DNA of 18,865 bases from JAZNGX01 sp045576675 (GTDB lineage Bacteria; Bacillota; Clostridia; Monoglobales; Firm-18). Location of the stretch: contig JAZNGX010000107.1 in assembly GCA_045576675.1 (NCBI GenBank), positions 1-18,865 of the forward strand, written 5' to 3'. Both the position numbers and the translations under genes were made by a program. This document shows positions 1 through 7,000 of the stretch, piece after piece (positions within the stretch are counted from its first letter, which is position 1; the number at the start of each line of letters is the position of its first letter). Under the pieces are notes generated by a model. It did no database searches. It saw only the letters and a program-made list of their open reading frames with translations, and was not told the origin of the DNA.

Positions 1-1386
1 AAAAAACGAATTAAACTTGATATTTGTATAATTCTCTATACATCTTAAAACTTTCTCGGCATAAGTTTGCATCTTTTCTTCACTGCCGTTGATAAACAGA
101 AGTATTCTGTCATTTTCAAGCCTTATACCCTGAATTGGAAGATTTTCCCCCATTTCTTTGCACACAGCACTGATTATGTAATATTTAAAATTGTTTCTTT
201 CTTTTTCAGTATCATAACGCAAACAAAATTCTTCATAATCATCAATTTGGAGCAACATAAGAGAAATCGGCTTTGAAAAATCAATACCAAGCTCCATTCC
301 ATTATAAACTGTAGTTATATCAAACACATTGGCAGAAAAAACTGTCACACTCAATAAATTTTCAATAGCAATAAAATCACTTATATCTTTTTCAAAATTA
401 CTGTTTTCAGTTATAGTGCGAAGCTTAATCATTTCAACTTTTTTTACAAGGATTTTTGACACATAGATAACAATCGCTATTATAATTATAACCATTATTA
501 ACAATATAAATACATATAAAATTTCCTGCTGTAAATTCAGATGATCAGCAATAGAGTTTTCAGATATACCAAATACAAAATAACGACCAAGCATTTCTTG
601 GTAACCGCAATAAAACATCCAGTTATGACCATCTTTTTTTATTACTTTATAACCATTTTCTTCATCAATTATGTCGATAATACTTTTGCCATCAAAAAAA
701 GCACTGTTACCATAATATATTTTTCCTGTTTCATCTGTTATCCATAAATGGCCATCATTATAGAAAGCTATATTGCTAAAAATATTACTGAATTTACTAA
801 AATCAATTTTAACAATTACAGCATTATCAGAACCGTTAAAAGGATAATATACAACATACGAAACGTTTGAAAAGCTCGTTTCATCAACATCTATAATAAG
901 GTCAAAATTGTTTTTATGATTACGCTTTTCGAGCAAAGCTTTAATGTTTTTCTCACTTATGTAATCAAAACCGTTCAGCATTTTGTCACTGTACAGCATT
1001 TTTGTTGCATCATTATAAATATATATTAAATCTGTGTACTGTGCTTCTCCTTTATATAATCTGAAGCTTTTTATAATGTCACTTATTTCGTCGCTGTTAA
1101 GACCGTCTCCTATCCATAACTTACTTATATCACTATCCATACTTATGCGTATAACCATATTACGATAATCATTCATTAGCTGCTCTGTATCAACAATTAC
1201 TTTTTCTACACTTACACCTGCATAGTATTTAAAAATTGCCCTTAAATTATAACTGAATGCACCATACGACATTACATATTGAATAAGTGTAACTATGAGC
1301 AAAACAGTCGTTGCTGCAATCAATGCCATATTCTTGTAATTGTTTAAAAAAACATATAAATTTTTAAATAGTTTGTTTTTTAACAC
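1..1386 (-). CDS. Membrane-anchored AraC-type sensor regulator, 3' end missing
   Basis: The minus-strand frame is open for 462 codons and runs off the left edge, so the C-terminus is missing. It starts at a GTG (1384-1386); AAAGG and GGAG lie just upstream and no in-frame ATG exists before the preceding stop. Residues about 20-39 and 288-313 are hydrophobic membrane segments, enclosing an extracellular domain of about 250 residues of mixed alpha/beta character, as in Cache-type ligand sensors. After the second segment come KKVEMIKLR and a cytoplasmic region (about 375-450) like the middle domain of the Clostridial/Paenibacillus one-component AraC regulators. The expected AraC DNA-binding domain would lie outside the window. 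It has the same layout as the complete regulator at 13814-15997. Inferred role: sensing an extracellular sugar or binding-protein complex and activating a nearby uptake locus. A histidine kinase is less likely because no DHp-like segment follows the second membrane helix. Confidence 0.72.
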   Translation of the reverse strand, partial: MLKNKLFKNLYVFLNNYKNMALIAATTVLLIVTLIQYVMSYGAFSYNLRAIFKYYAGVSVEKVIVDTEQLMNDYRNMVIRISMDSDISKLWIGDGLNSDEISDIIKSFRLYKGEAQYTDLIYIYNDATKMLYSDKMLNGFDYISEKNIKALLEKRNHKNNFDLIIDVDETSFSNVSYVVYYPFNGSDNAVIVKIDFSKFSNIFSNIAFYNDGHLWITDETGKIYYGNSAFFDGKSIIDIIDEENGYKVIKKDGHNWMFYCGYQEMLGRYFVFGISENSIADHLNLQQEILYVFILLIMVIIIIAIVIYVSKILVKKVEMIKLRTITENSNFEKDISDFIAIENLLSVTVFSANVFDITTVYNGMELGIDFSKPISLMLLQIDDYEEFCLRYDTEKERNNFKYYIISAVCKEMGENLPIQGIRLENDRILLFINGSEEKMQTYAEKVLRCIENYTNIKFNSFF

Positions 1387-1404
1387 AGCTCCATCATCCT
1401 TTCC

Positions 1405-1429
1405 ATCAAAACAAATTCAGTGTTTTGAT
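1405..1429. promoter_or_regulatory. Perfect 9-bp inverted repeat upstream of the partial sensor regulator
   Basis: ATCAAAACA (1405-1413) and TGTTTTGAT (1421-1429) are exact reverse complements separated by a 7-base loop. The repeat ends 18 bases upstream of the GTG start of the gene at 1-1386. No T-run follows on the minus strand, so it is not an ordinary terminator for the upstream regulator gene. It could be an operator or a 5'-leader hairpin; the sequence alone does not decide. Confidence 0.4.
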
Positions 1430-1593
1430 ATGATAAGAACAGACACAATCTCCCATTTAATATTAAAAAATCAAAGTTATAGTTCCTTTTTACAGTAAAT
1501 ATATACTAACATATTTAACTTAATTTGTTCAATATAAATTATTAAACAATTTTATTAAAAATTTGTTGTATAAAGCAAGTTTCCAATATATAA

Positions 1594-2469
1594 TCACTGT
1601 TTAGCAGTTGTTTTTATCCGATAAGAACCAGGAGCTATTCCTATATAACGCTTAAAAAAGCTGTTGAAATAATATTCATTTGCAAAACCCAGGCAAGCAC
1701 TGATTTCTTCAAGAGAAATATTTGAGTTTTCAAGATAATTCTGTGCCTGTTCTACTTTGGTTTTGTGTATGTACTTAAGCAATGTCATCCCGGTTTTATT
1801 CTTAAATATTCTGTTAAGATACTTCACATTAAAATGACAGTAATGTGCAACATCCTGACATGTTAAAAAAACAGAAGGATTGTCTTTAATATATTGTTTA
1901 ACAGCATCTATACGAGAATCTGACTGATATTCTGACACATTCTCATTTCTCTCATCGATATTAACCGAACGCATAATGCGGCATATTAATTCCAAAATAC
2001 AGTTCTTAATAAGAGGCATTGAAAAAGCACTATGTAAGTCAGCTTCCTCAATTATTGTTTCAAAACAAGTTTTCATTTTGCTGTCAATTGCAAAAACACA
2101 TACTCCTTTTTTCGAAAAATGTTCGAAAAGTGGATGCATTGGTTCACAATTAAATGTCAGACATAGTTTTTTCATATCATTAGTATATGATGCAATTGCG
2201 TGGCTTGTATTAGGTGAAAACACAATTCCGTGCCCGGCAGATATATGATATTTGTTATTTATTGTAGTTTCATATTCTGTTTCTCCTGATAATAAAAAAT
2301 GTATCTCAAAAAAAGAATGTTGATGTTTTTTATTACTGAATTTCTTTTTATTGTTAACAGTAACTGAGTTAAACCAGAGTACTCTTATCGGAACAGGCTC
2401 ATTAATGTCAGGAACACGAAGTCTGTTCAAACGGTTTGCACGAGTTTGTGTGTAGTTTGATAAAATCAA
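1594..2469 (-). CDS. AraC-family transcriptional regulator with N-terminal cupin sensor
   Basis: This is a cytoplasmic one-component regulator. The N-terminal half contains a cupin/AraC sugar-binding domain (around residues 45-130): HQHSFFEIHFLLSG, then SAGHGIVFSPNTSHA. The C-terminal 100 residues are a two-HTH AraC domain: SVFLTCQDVAHYCHFNVKYL, FKNKTGMTLLKYI, and the signature ISACLGFANEYYFNSFFKRY ending in GIAPGSYR. I place the start at TTG 2469, giving 291 residues, because AGAGGTG sits six bases upstream; an in-frame ATG at 2550 would add 27 hydrophobic residues without a ribosome site and would overlap the likely promoter. It is divergent from the kinase operon at 2606, which it probably controls, with a stop-to-start gap of only 207 bases to the sensor regulator gene downstream. 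Family knowledge predicts activation on binding a sugar; the ligand is unknown. Confidence 0.9.
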   Translation of the reverse strand: MILSNYTQTRANRLNRLRVPDINEPVPIRVLWFNSVTVNNKKKFSNKKHQHSFFEIHFLLSGETEYETTINNKYHISAGHGIVFSPNTSHAIASYTNDMKKLCLTFNCEPMHPLFEHFSKKGVCVFAIDSKMKTCFETIIEEADLHSAFSMPLIKNCILELICRIMRSVNIDERNENVSEYQSDSRIDAVKQYIKDNPSVFLTCQDVAHYCHFNVKYLNRIFKNKTGMTLLKYIHKTKVEQAQNYLENSNISLEEISACLGFANEYYFNSFFKRYIGIAPGSYRIKTTAKQ

Positions 2470-2488
2470 AGTTATCACCTCTGAATTT

Positions 2489-2517
2489 ATTGTAACACAG
2501 CAGTAATTAAAATGCAA
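2489..2517 (-). promoter_or_regulatory. Promoter of the cupin/AraC regulator gene
   Basis: Read on the minus strand, TTGCAT (2512-2517) is followed after 17 bases by TACAAT (2489-2494), itself preceded by TG one base upstream, an extended -10. The predicted transcript would start near 2482, leaving a leader of about 13-16 bases that holds only the ribosome binding site. This supports the TTG start at 2469 rather than an upstream ATG. Confidence 0.5.
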
Positions 2518-2557
2518 CAAAAGTGTCAAATTTATAAAAAATAGTATCACTAACTAA

Positions 2558-2588
2558 TTGTGTTTAACATAAAAAAAGTTTAAACTTT
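2558..2588 (+). promoter_or_regulatory. Candidate promoter and 14-bp palindromic operator of the kinase operon
   Basis: TTGTGT (2558-2563) and TAAACT (2581-2586) are 17 bases apart, a weak sigma-A-type match. AAAGTTTAAACTTT (2575-2588) is a perfect 14-bp palindrome covering that -10. GTTTAA also occurs at 2562, 16 bases upstream of its copy at 2578, so direct-repeat half-sites are possible as well. The ribosome site GAGGAGG follows at 2594-2600. A weak promoter overlapped by a palindrome suggests regulator-dependent control, but neither element has been tested. Confidence 0.33.
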
Positions 2589-2605
2589 ACTGAGGAGGTA
2601 TTTGT

Positions 2606-3553
2606 ATGAGTAAATTATGGGGATTTGGAACCTCTGCAATAGATTTTAGAATTATAACTGCAGATTACGGAATTGATTATCGCGATAAGCTATTGGCACA
2701 ACAAACAATTTGTATGGGCGGAGGTGCTGCAGCAAATTGTTTGGTACAAGCCTCTCGTTTGGGCGGAAATGTTGGATGGATAGGCAAGCTTGGCAACGAT
2801 ATAATCGCTGATAAAATAATTGAAATGCTCGAAAGCGAAAACATTAATTGTTCACACATCATCCGTACCAAAGAGGAATGTTCACCGTTTAATGTAGCAA
2901 TATATTCAGGCGAACAAAAGCGACGTGTCGGTGGTTTTTTACTGCCTAATTCACTTTCTAAAGTAAATGATGATGATTTGGACTATTTTATAAAACCTAT
3001 GTCTGCTGGCGACTGGCTTGCAATTGAAATTGGTGAAATACCTGTAAAATATTGTATAGCTCTTGCACAAAAAGCAAAACAACATGGTGTACATATTGCG
3101 TTGGATGTTGATTTGGATCCGATTAAGCAATGTCAATCAAATAAAGAAGAAATTGATAAATTATTCAAATGTGCTGACTTGCTTATTCCTAACATAAATT
3201 CATTATCATCTGTGTACAATGAAAGCAATCCTGTAAGCTTGTGCAATATATTATACGAAGAATATCGTGTACCTGTAGTCATAACTGCCGGAAGTGACGG
3301 TGCGTATTACATAGATGATGACGGACAACACGGACATCAATCTGCAATGCCTGTCGAGGTTAAAGACACGGTTGGTGCCGGAGATGCATTTCACGGTGGC
3401 TTGTTATATGCTATATCGGATGGTAAAGCTTTGTCAGATGCAGTTTTGTTAGGCACCGCTTGTGCAGCATTAAACTGTACTGTATTTGGTGCCCGTGAAG
3501 GTATGCCTGATATAAATCAAGTAACAAAGGAGATTAAATTATATGGCAAATAA
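2606..3553 (+). CDS. PfkB-family sugar kinase
   Basis: This is a 315-residue ATP-dependent sugar or sugar-acid kinase, the usual ribokinase/PfkB length. The N-terminal signature GGGAAANCLVQASRLGG runs into VGWIGKLGND (38-64). The C-terminal signature DTVGAGDAF lies at 254-262, with Asp260 the expected catalytic base and the GAGD loop forming the anion hole. The C-terminal pattern NCTVFGAREGMPD is shared with several subgroups, including sulfofructose kinase (YihV), 2-keto-3-deoxygluconokinase and ribokinase relatives, so substrate cannot be read from it. GAGGAGG sits 5 bases before the ATG. It is first in a four-gene operon and overlaps the dehydrogenase gene by 11 bases. Inference: it phosphorylates a keto sugar or keto acid that one of the two downstream aldolases cleaves. 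Family assignment is firm; substrate is open. Confidence 0.93.
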   Translation: MSKLWGFGTSAIDFRIITADYGIDYRDKLLAQQTICMGGGAAANCLVQASRLGGNVGWIGKLGNDIIADKIIEMLESENINCSHIIRTKEECSPFNVAIYSGEQKRRVGGFLLPNSLSKVNDDDLDYFIKPMSAGDWLAIEIGEIPVKYCIALAQKAKQHGVHIALDVDLDPIKQCQSNKEEIDKLFKCADLLIPNINSLSSVYNESNPVSLCNILYEEYRVPVVITAGSDGAYYIDDDGQHGHQSAMPVEVKDTVGAGDAFHGGLLYAISDGKALSDAVLLGTACAALNCTVFGAREGMPDINQVTKEIKLYGK

Positions 3554-4730
3554 TAAATTACAAGAATTATGCATACGCTTTCCCGGATGTAAGCCAAATG
3601 GATGTCTACGTTTAGGAATTGGAATTTCTTCCACAGTAGGCAACGAACTATTAAAAATTACCAAAAATAAAATATTGATTATAACTGACAAGACCATTGT
3701 TAACCTGAACTTACATAACGGTATTGTCCAGTCATTACAAGAAAACAACTTAGAATATGATGTTTTTTGCGATATTCAACCAGAGCCTCACATTGAAACA
3801 ATGGAGTTGTTGGAAAACTCATTATTCAACTGTAACTATGGTGCAATAATTGGTTTGGGCGGCGGTAGCGCCCTCGATGTTGCAAAATTAGCAGCAGTAA
3901 TGGCATATATGAAATGCAGTGCAGTTGAAATTTTTGATAATCAGGATAAAATCAGCGGTTCACTTCCTACAATTTTAATTCCTACCACCTCAGGTACAGG
4001 AAGCGAAGTCAGTCCATATTCAGTTATGGCACAAGGAGACAAAAAGCGTTTTATATCATCAACTCATTTGTATGCCGATATAGCATTAGTTGACCCTGCA
4101 TTAACCATTACTATGCCGTCCAAAGTAACAGCAACAACAGGTTTGGATGCACTGACACACGGTGTAGAAGGTTCAATCGGCAAAGACAATCCATACACCC
4201 GTGCAATGATGCTCCAATGCGTTAAGTTAACATTTAAATATCTTCCGCGCGCTGTTAAAGACGGCAATGACATGGAAGCAAGATATTATATGTCTTTAGC
4301 ATCTGTATTGGGAATGCTTGCATATACACAAGGCGGTGGATTGTATGCGCACAGTATGTCATATATTCTTACAACAAAGCACAAATGTCCTCACGGATTA
4401 GGTTGTGGCTTAACATTACCATATACACTGCAAATGAACAAACCACACATTACTGATTTACTTAATGACATAAGCAAAGTAATTTCACCTGACAACGTTG
4501 CTTTAACTGACGAACAGGTAATTGAAGAATTTATGAAATTAGTTAATACTGTTGGAGTGCCAACAAATTTTGCAGACATTGGTATAAGCGAAGATGAATT
4601 GGATGGTTTCGCAGAATGTCTGGTCAACCAATATTACAGGGTATTAAACCCTATAAAATTAACTGTTGACAGTGCAAAAACATTAATGCATGCAATGTAT
4701 GAAAACACACTTGCATTTAATATAAATTAA
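3543..4730 (+). CDS. Iron-type (group III) alcohol dehydrogenase
   Basis: This 395-residue NAD(P)-dependent, metal-containing alcohol dehydrogenase has the usual length for the FucO/glycerol-dehydrogenase-like family. The dinucleotide loop GGGSALD is at 106-112, followed by TTSGTGSEVS (148-157). The metal ligands expected in this family are all present: Asp202 and His206 in LDALTH, His270 in YAHSMSY and His284 in CPHGLG. AAAGGAG (3526-3532) lies inside the end of the kinase gene and serves the ATG at 3543; the 11-base overlap suggests translational coupling. Neighbouring kinase and aldolase genes suggest that it reduces an aldehyde released by cleavage of a sugar, or oxidises an unusual alcohol feeding the pathway. 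Subgroup and cofactor preference cannot be settled by eye. Confidence 0.92.
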   Translation: MANNKLQELCIRFPGCKPNGCLRLGIGISSTVGNELLKITKNKILIITDKTIVNLNLHNGIVQSLQENNLEYDVFCDIQPEPHIETMELLENSLFNCNYGAIIGLGGGSALDVAKLAAVMAYMKCSAVEIFDNQDKISGSLPTILIPTTSGTGSEVSPYSVMAQGDKKRFISSTHLYADIALVDPALTITMPSKVTATTGLDALTHGVEGSIGKDNPYTRAMMLQCVKLTFKYLPRAVKDGNDMEARYYMSLASVLGMLAYTQGGGLYAHSMSYILTTKHKCPHGLGCGLTLPYTLQMNKPHITDLLNDISKVISPDNVALTDEQVIEEFMKLVNTVGVPTNFADIGISEDELDGFAECLVNQYYRVLNPIKLTVDSAKTLMHAMYENTLAFNIN

Positions 4731-4750
4731 AATAAGAAAGGATGAAAAAA

Positions 4751-5452
4751 ATGAAAATTTATGGAGCAGGTTCTTTGGAGGATATTCGCATTTGTACAGA
4801 ATTAGGTTGTGCAGGAATTTTAACAAATCCTCAAGGTTTTGATGTCTATTACAAAGGAGAAATGACATTAACAGAAATAACACAGGCAATTCTTGATGCC
4901 AGCGGCGACTTACCGGTATTCATTCAAATTCATGGTGAAAACGCCGATGCTATTGTTGAACGTGCACACGAACTCAGAAAGCTTTCTGACCGTGTTAATA
5001 TGAAAATAATTGGTGATGAAAAAGGCTTTATAGCTATTCGTCGTCTGCAGCAAGAGGGCATAAATTGTATTGCTACATGTGTATTTTCAGTATCTCAGGC
5101 AGCAATTGCCGCTATGGTTGGTGCTTATGGTATTTGCCCGTTTATGTCACGTGCAAAAGAAATCGGTATTGACCCGTGTAAAGTAATATCTAACATAAAA
5201 AGCTGTTATCGTGATATGGAAAACCCACCAATAATTTTCGCAGTAAGCCTCAAAGGCGTTGGCGATATCGATGATGCTTTTGCAGCAGGTACAGATGCAA
5301 TCGCTTTGCGTTATCCATTATTAAAACAAATGATGGGACACGTACTGACATCAAAAGCAGAAGCATTGTTTGCTAAAAACTGGGCAAATGTAAAAGGCGA
5401 AGATGTTACTTATATGGCAGATAAAATCAAGCTTGAAGGTATTGCAGAATAA
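4751..5452 (+). CDS. Fructose-6-phosphate aldolase/transaldolase-like Schiff-base aldolase
   Basis: This 233-residue TIM-barrel protein of the small transaldolase (FSA/TalC) subfamily forms a Schiff base to cleave or join sugar phosphates. I choose the ATG at 4751: AAAGG lies 9 bases upstream, whereas the ATG at 4742 abuts that ribosome site. With this start the active-site positions fall exactly on E. coli FSA numbering: Lys85 (Schiff-base lysine, MKIIGDEKG), Gln59, Thr109 and Arg134. The LTNP motif (24-27) corresponds to TTNP. Two family residues differ: FSA Asp6 is Ala6, and FSA Tyr131, the acid/base tyrosine, is Phe131. The lysine argues for retained aldolase chemistry, but substrate range is probably not that of fructose 6-phosphate. 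It sits third in the operon between the dehydrogenase and a DHDPS-like lyase. Confidence 0.85.
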   Translation: MKIYGAGSLEDIRICTELGCAGILTNPQGFDVYYKGEMTLTEITQAILDASGDLPVFIQIHGENADAIVERAHELRKLSDRVNMKIIGDEKGFIAIRRLQQEGINCIATCVFSVSQAAIAAMVGAYGICPFMSRAKEIGIDPCKVISNIKSCYRDMENPPIIFAVSLKGVGDIDDAFAAGTDAIALRYPLLKQMMGHVLTSKAEALFAKNWANVKGEDVTYMADKIKLEGIAE

Positions 5453-5476
5453 TAACAGAGAAGAGGAATTTTTACT

Positions 5477-6442
5477 ATGAACAATGTGGCACACGGTGTT
5501 TATCCCACAATGATAACACCTTTCACATCAGATAACAAGGTTGATTACCATGCTGTAGAAAAAATCACACAATGGTATGCAGACAATGGTTGTGAAGGCG
5601 TTTTTGCAGTATGCCAGTCCAGTGAAATGTTTTATCTGGATTTACATGAAAAGATTAATATAGCTAACAGGGTAATTAAAGTTGCAAAATCGCAGGCAAT
5701 ACCAATGAGTGTTGTTTGTTCAGGTCATACTTCAGATTCTATTGAAGCTCAGGCAGAAGAACTAAATGCCATGATTGAAACAGGAGCAGATGCAGTTGTA
5801 TGGGTGAGCAACCGACTTGACCAAAATAACGAAGGTGATGCAACGTGGCTTAAAAATGCCGAAAAGCTTTTAAGTAAGTTGCCAACTGATGCTATGTTTG
5901 GAATTTATGAGTGTCCTGTACCATACAAACGCTTGTTATCAAAAGAGATTTTGAAATGGTGCAAAGATACAAACAGGTTTTTATTTATTAAAGATACTTG
6001 CTGTGATCCGGATTTATTATGCGAACGACTAAACCTGCTTAAAAATTCAAACGTAGCTTTGTTTAACGCAAATTCACAGACATTACTCCACAGCTTAAAA
6101 CACGGTGCAGCAGGTTTTTCAGGCATTATGGGTAACTTCCATCCGTCGCTTTATGTATGGCTTTGTCGTGAATTTAAGTCACAACCTGAAAATGCAGAAC
6201 ATCTGCAGCAGTTGCTAACTATGTGTTCATTTGCAAGTATGTCATATCCGGTTACTGCTAAGTATTATCTGTCTGAAAATGGCATTCCAATGGATTTGCA
6301 TACACGCACACGTAATGCCAACGAATTAAACTCTTATCAAAAAATGGTTGTTAACCAGATGGGAAAATTGACAGACCGTGTTCGTCAATCACTCAATATT
6401 CAGGAATATTTTTTAAAGCATAATGATTACTTTTGTAAATAG
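5477..6442 (+). CDS. DHDPS/N-acetylneuraminate-lyase family aldolase-like protein
   Basis: This is a 321-residue TIM-barrel class I lyase of the DapA/NanA superfamily. It opens with GVYPTMITPF; the Schiff-base lysine is Lys172 in FIKDTCCD, and the catalytic tyrosine is Tyr144 in GIYECPVPY. The usual GTTGE loop reads CQSSE (46-50), so the two threonines of the DapA proton relay become Gln and Ser. The Arg138-type residue that binds aspartate semialdehyde is not at its normal distance after the tyrosine. Lysine synthesis is therefore unlikely; pyruvate-releasing cleavage of a 2-keto sugar acid, or a related reaction, is more plausible. A GAGGAA ribosome site precedes the ATG, and the gene follows the aldolase-like gene by 24 bases, last in the operon. 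Family is firm, reaction unknown. Confidence 0.88.
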   Translation: MNNVAHGVYPTMITPFTSDNKVDYHAVEKITQWYADNGCEGVFAVCQSSEMFYLDLHEKINIANRVIKVAKSQAIPMSVVCSGHTSDSIEAQAEELNAMIETGADAVVWVSNRLDQNNEGDATWLKNAEKLLSKLPTDAMFGIYECPVPYKRLLSKEILKWCKDTNRFLFIKDTCCDPDLLCERLNLLKNSNVALFNANSQTLLHSLKHGAAGFSGIMGNFHPSLYVWLCREFKSQPENAEHLQQLLTMCSFASMSYPVTAKYYLSENGIPMDLHTRTRNANELNSYQKMVVNQMGKLTDRVRQSLNIQEYFLKHNDYFCK

Positions 6443-6510
6443 CATCTTTAGAAGTTACACTATATGATAGATTAGAACAGATATTCACATACTTTAATTT
6501 CCCAAAGTGT

Positions 6511-6543
6511 CGATATTATTCTATGATAAAATATTCGGTTTTT
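6511..6543 (+). terminator. Weak candidate terminator of the kinase-aldolase operon
   Basis: CGATATT (6511-6517) pairs with AATATTCG (6530-6537) with one bulged base, and GGTTTTT follows. It lies about 70 bases after the lyase stop codon. The stem is AT-rich, so a rho-independent function is only possible, not shown. Confidence 0.3.
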
Positions 6544-6547
6544 AGAG

Positions 6548-6579
6548 GGCAGGAATAGCCAGTTTTGTGCTTTCCTGCC
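6548..6579. repeat. GC-rich hairpin GGCAGGAA/TTCCTGCC
   Basis: GGCAGGAA (6548-6555) and TTCCTGCC (6572-6579) are exact reverse complements, and AGC/GCT can extend the stem inward. No T-run follows on either strand. It could be a remnant mobile-element end or part of a two-part terminator with the hairpin immediately to its left. Confidence 0.4.
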
Positions 6580-7000
6580 TTAACTGCAATATAGCAACGT
6601 CAAGGGGGCTCCTCATTTTAAGCTGTTCATTTCACTCTTGAAAACGGAGATAAATTCATGTTATAAATCAAAAATGATTTTTCGTTTTCACAACTATGTA
6701 AAATTCCAATTGAAAATCATTCAAACAGTATGTTGTGGCTGTGCGTGTATTCAAAAAACTAATTTCTTATAATAAGTTTTTTCATCTGATAGTATTTTTA
6801 TGTCTGCTCTATGAAATACAAGTAACACTTCCGACAATTAGAGCAAGTTTCATTTGAACTAATACCACCAGACATAGATGAAATTTCAGTTCTTTTTATC
6901 TCCAATGATTCTTATTTAATACTCTCGTTTATTCCTGCCTTTTGTATATATCTTTTTACACCTTTTTTACCACCAAACCACTGTCATTACTGGTTTTTTA

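Larger units (their letters stand above)
6443..7000. other. Gene-free stretch between convergent operons, with hairpins
   Basis: I find no supportable gene here on either strand; frames are short and lack ribosome sites. It contains an AT-rich hairpin followed by T5 (6511-6543), a GC-rich hairpin (6548-6579), a small AAATCA/TGATTT hairpin (6665-6680) and an AAAAAACT/AGTTTTTT inverted repeat (6753-6782). Minus-strand peptides in 6530-6660 look like a decayed coding region but I cannot name a family. Together with the wrecked gene to the right, the stretch looks like an eroded insertion or deletion site. Confidence 0.5.

Noticed and set aside
541..747. Plus-strand open frame of 68 codons
   Set aside because: Shadow of the long minus-strand sensor regulator gene, which is open through the whole of 1-1386.
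2470..2550. N-terminal extension of the cupin/AraC regulator to the ATG at 2550
   Set aside because: The extra 27 residues are hydrophobic and unlike the family, there is no ribosome site there, and the predicted promoter lies inside this stretch. TTG 2469 has AGAGGTG at good spacing.
5477..6442. Annotation as dapA (lysine biosynthesis)
   Set aside because: The GTTGE loop and the substrate-binding arginine are not conserved and the context is sugar catabolism.
6540..6660. Possible insertion-sequence remnant on the minus strand (short peptide-like stretches near the GC-rich hairpin)
   Set aside because: Stops in every frame and no transposase motif that I can name; kept only as part of the description of the gene-free stretch.
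6753..6782. AAAAAACT/AGTTTTTT inverted repeat as a terminator
   Set aside because: The stem is almost entirely A-T with a 14-base loop, over 300 bases from the nearest plus-strand stop; such repeats are expected by chance in AT-rich DNA.
6790..6905. Minus-strand Cys-rich peptide with a Gly-Gly followed by CSNCRKC, resembling a small peptide precursor
   Set aside because: Only about 35 codons, no convincing start or ribosome site, no modification or export genes nearby, and it lies in an eroded region.
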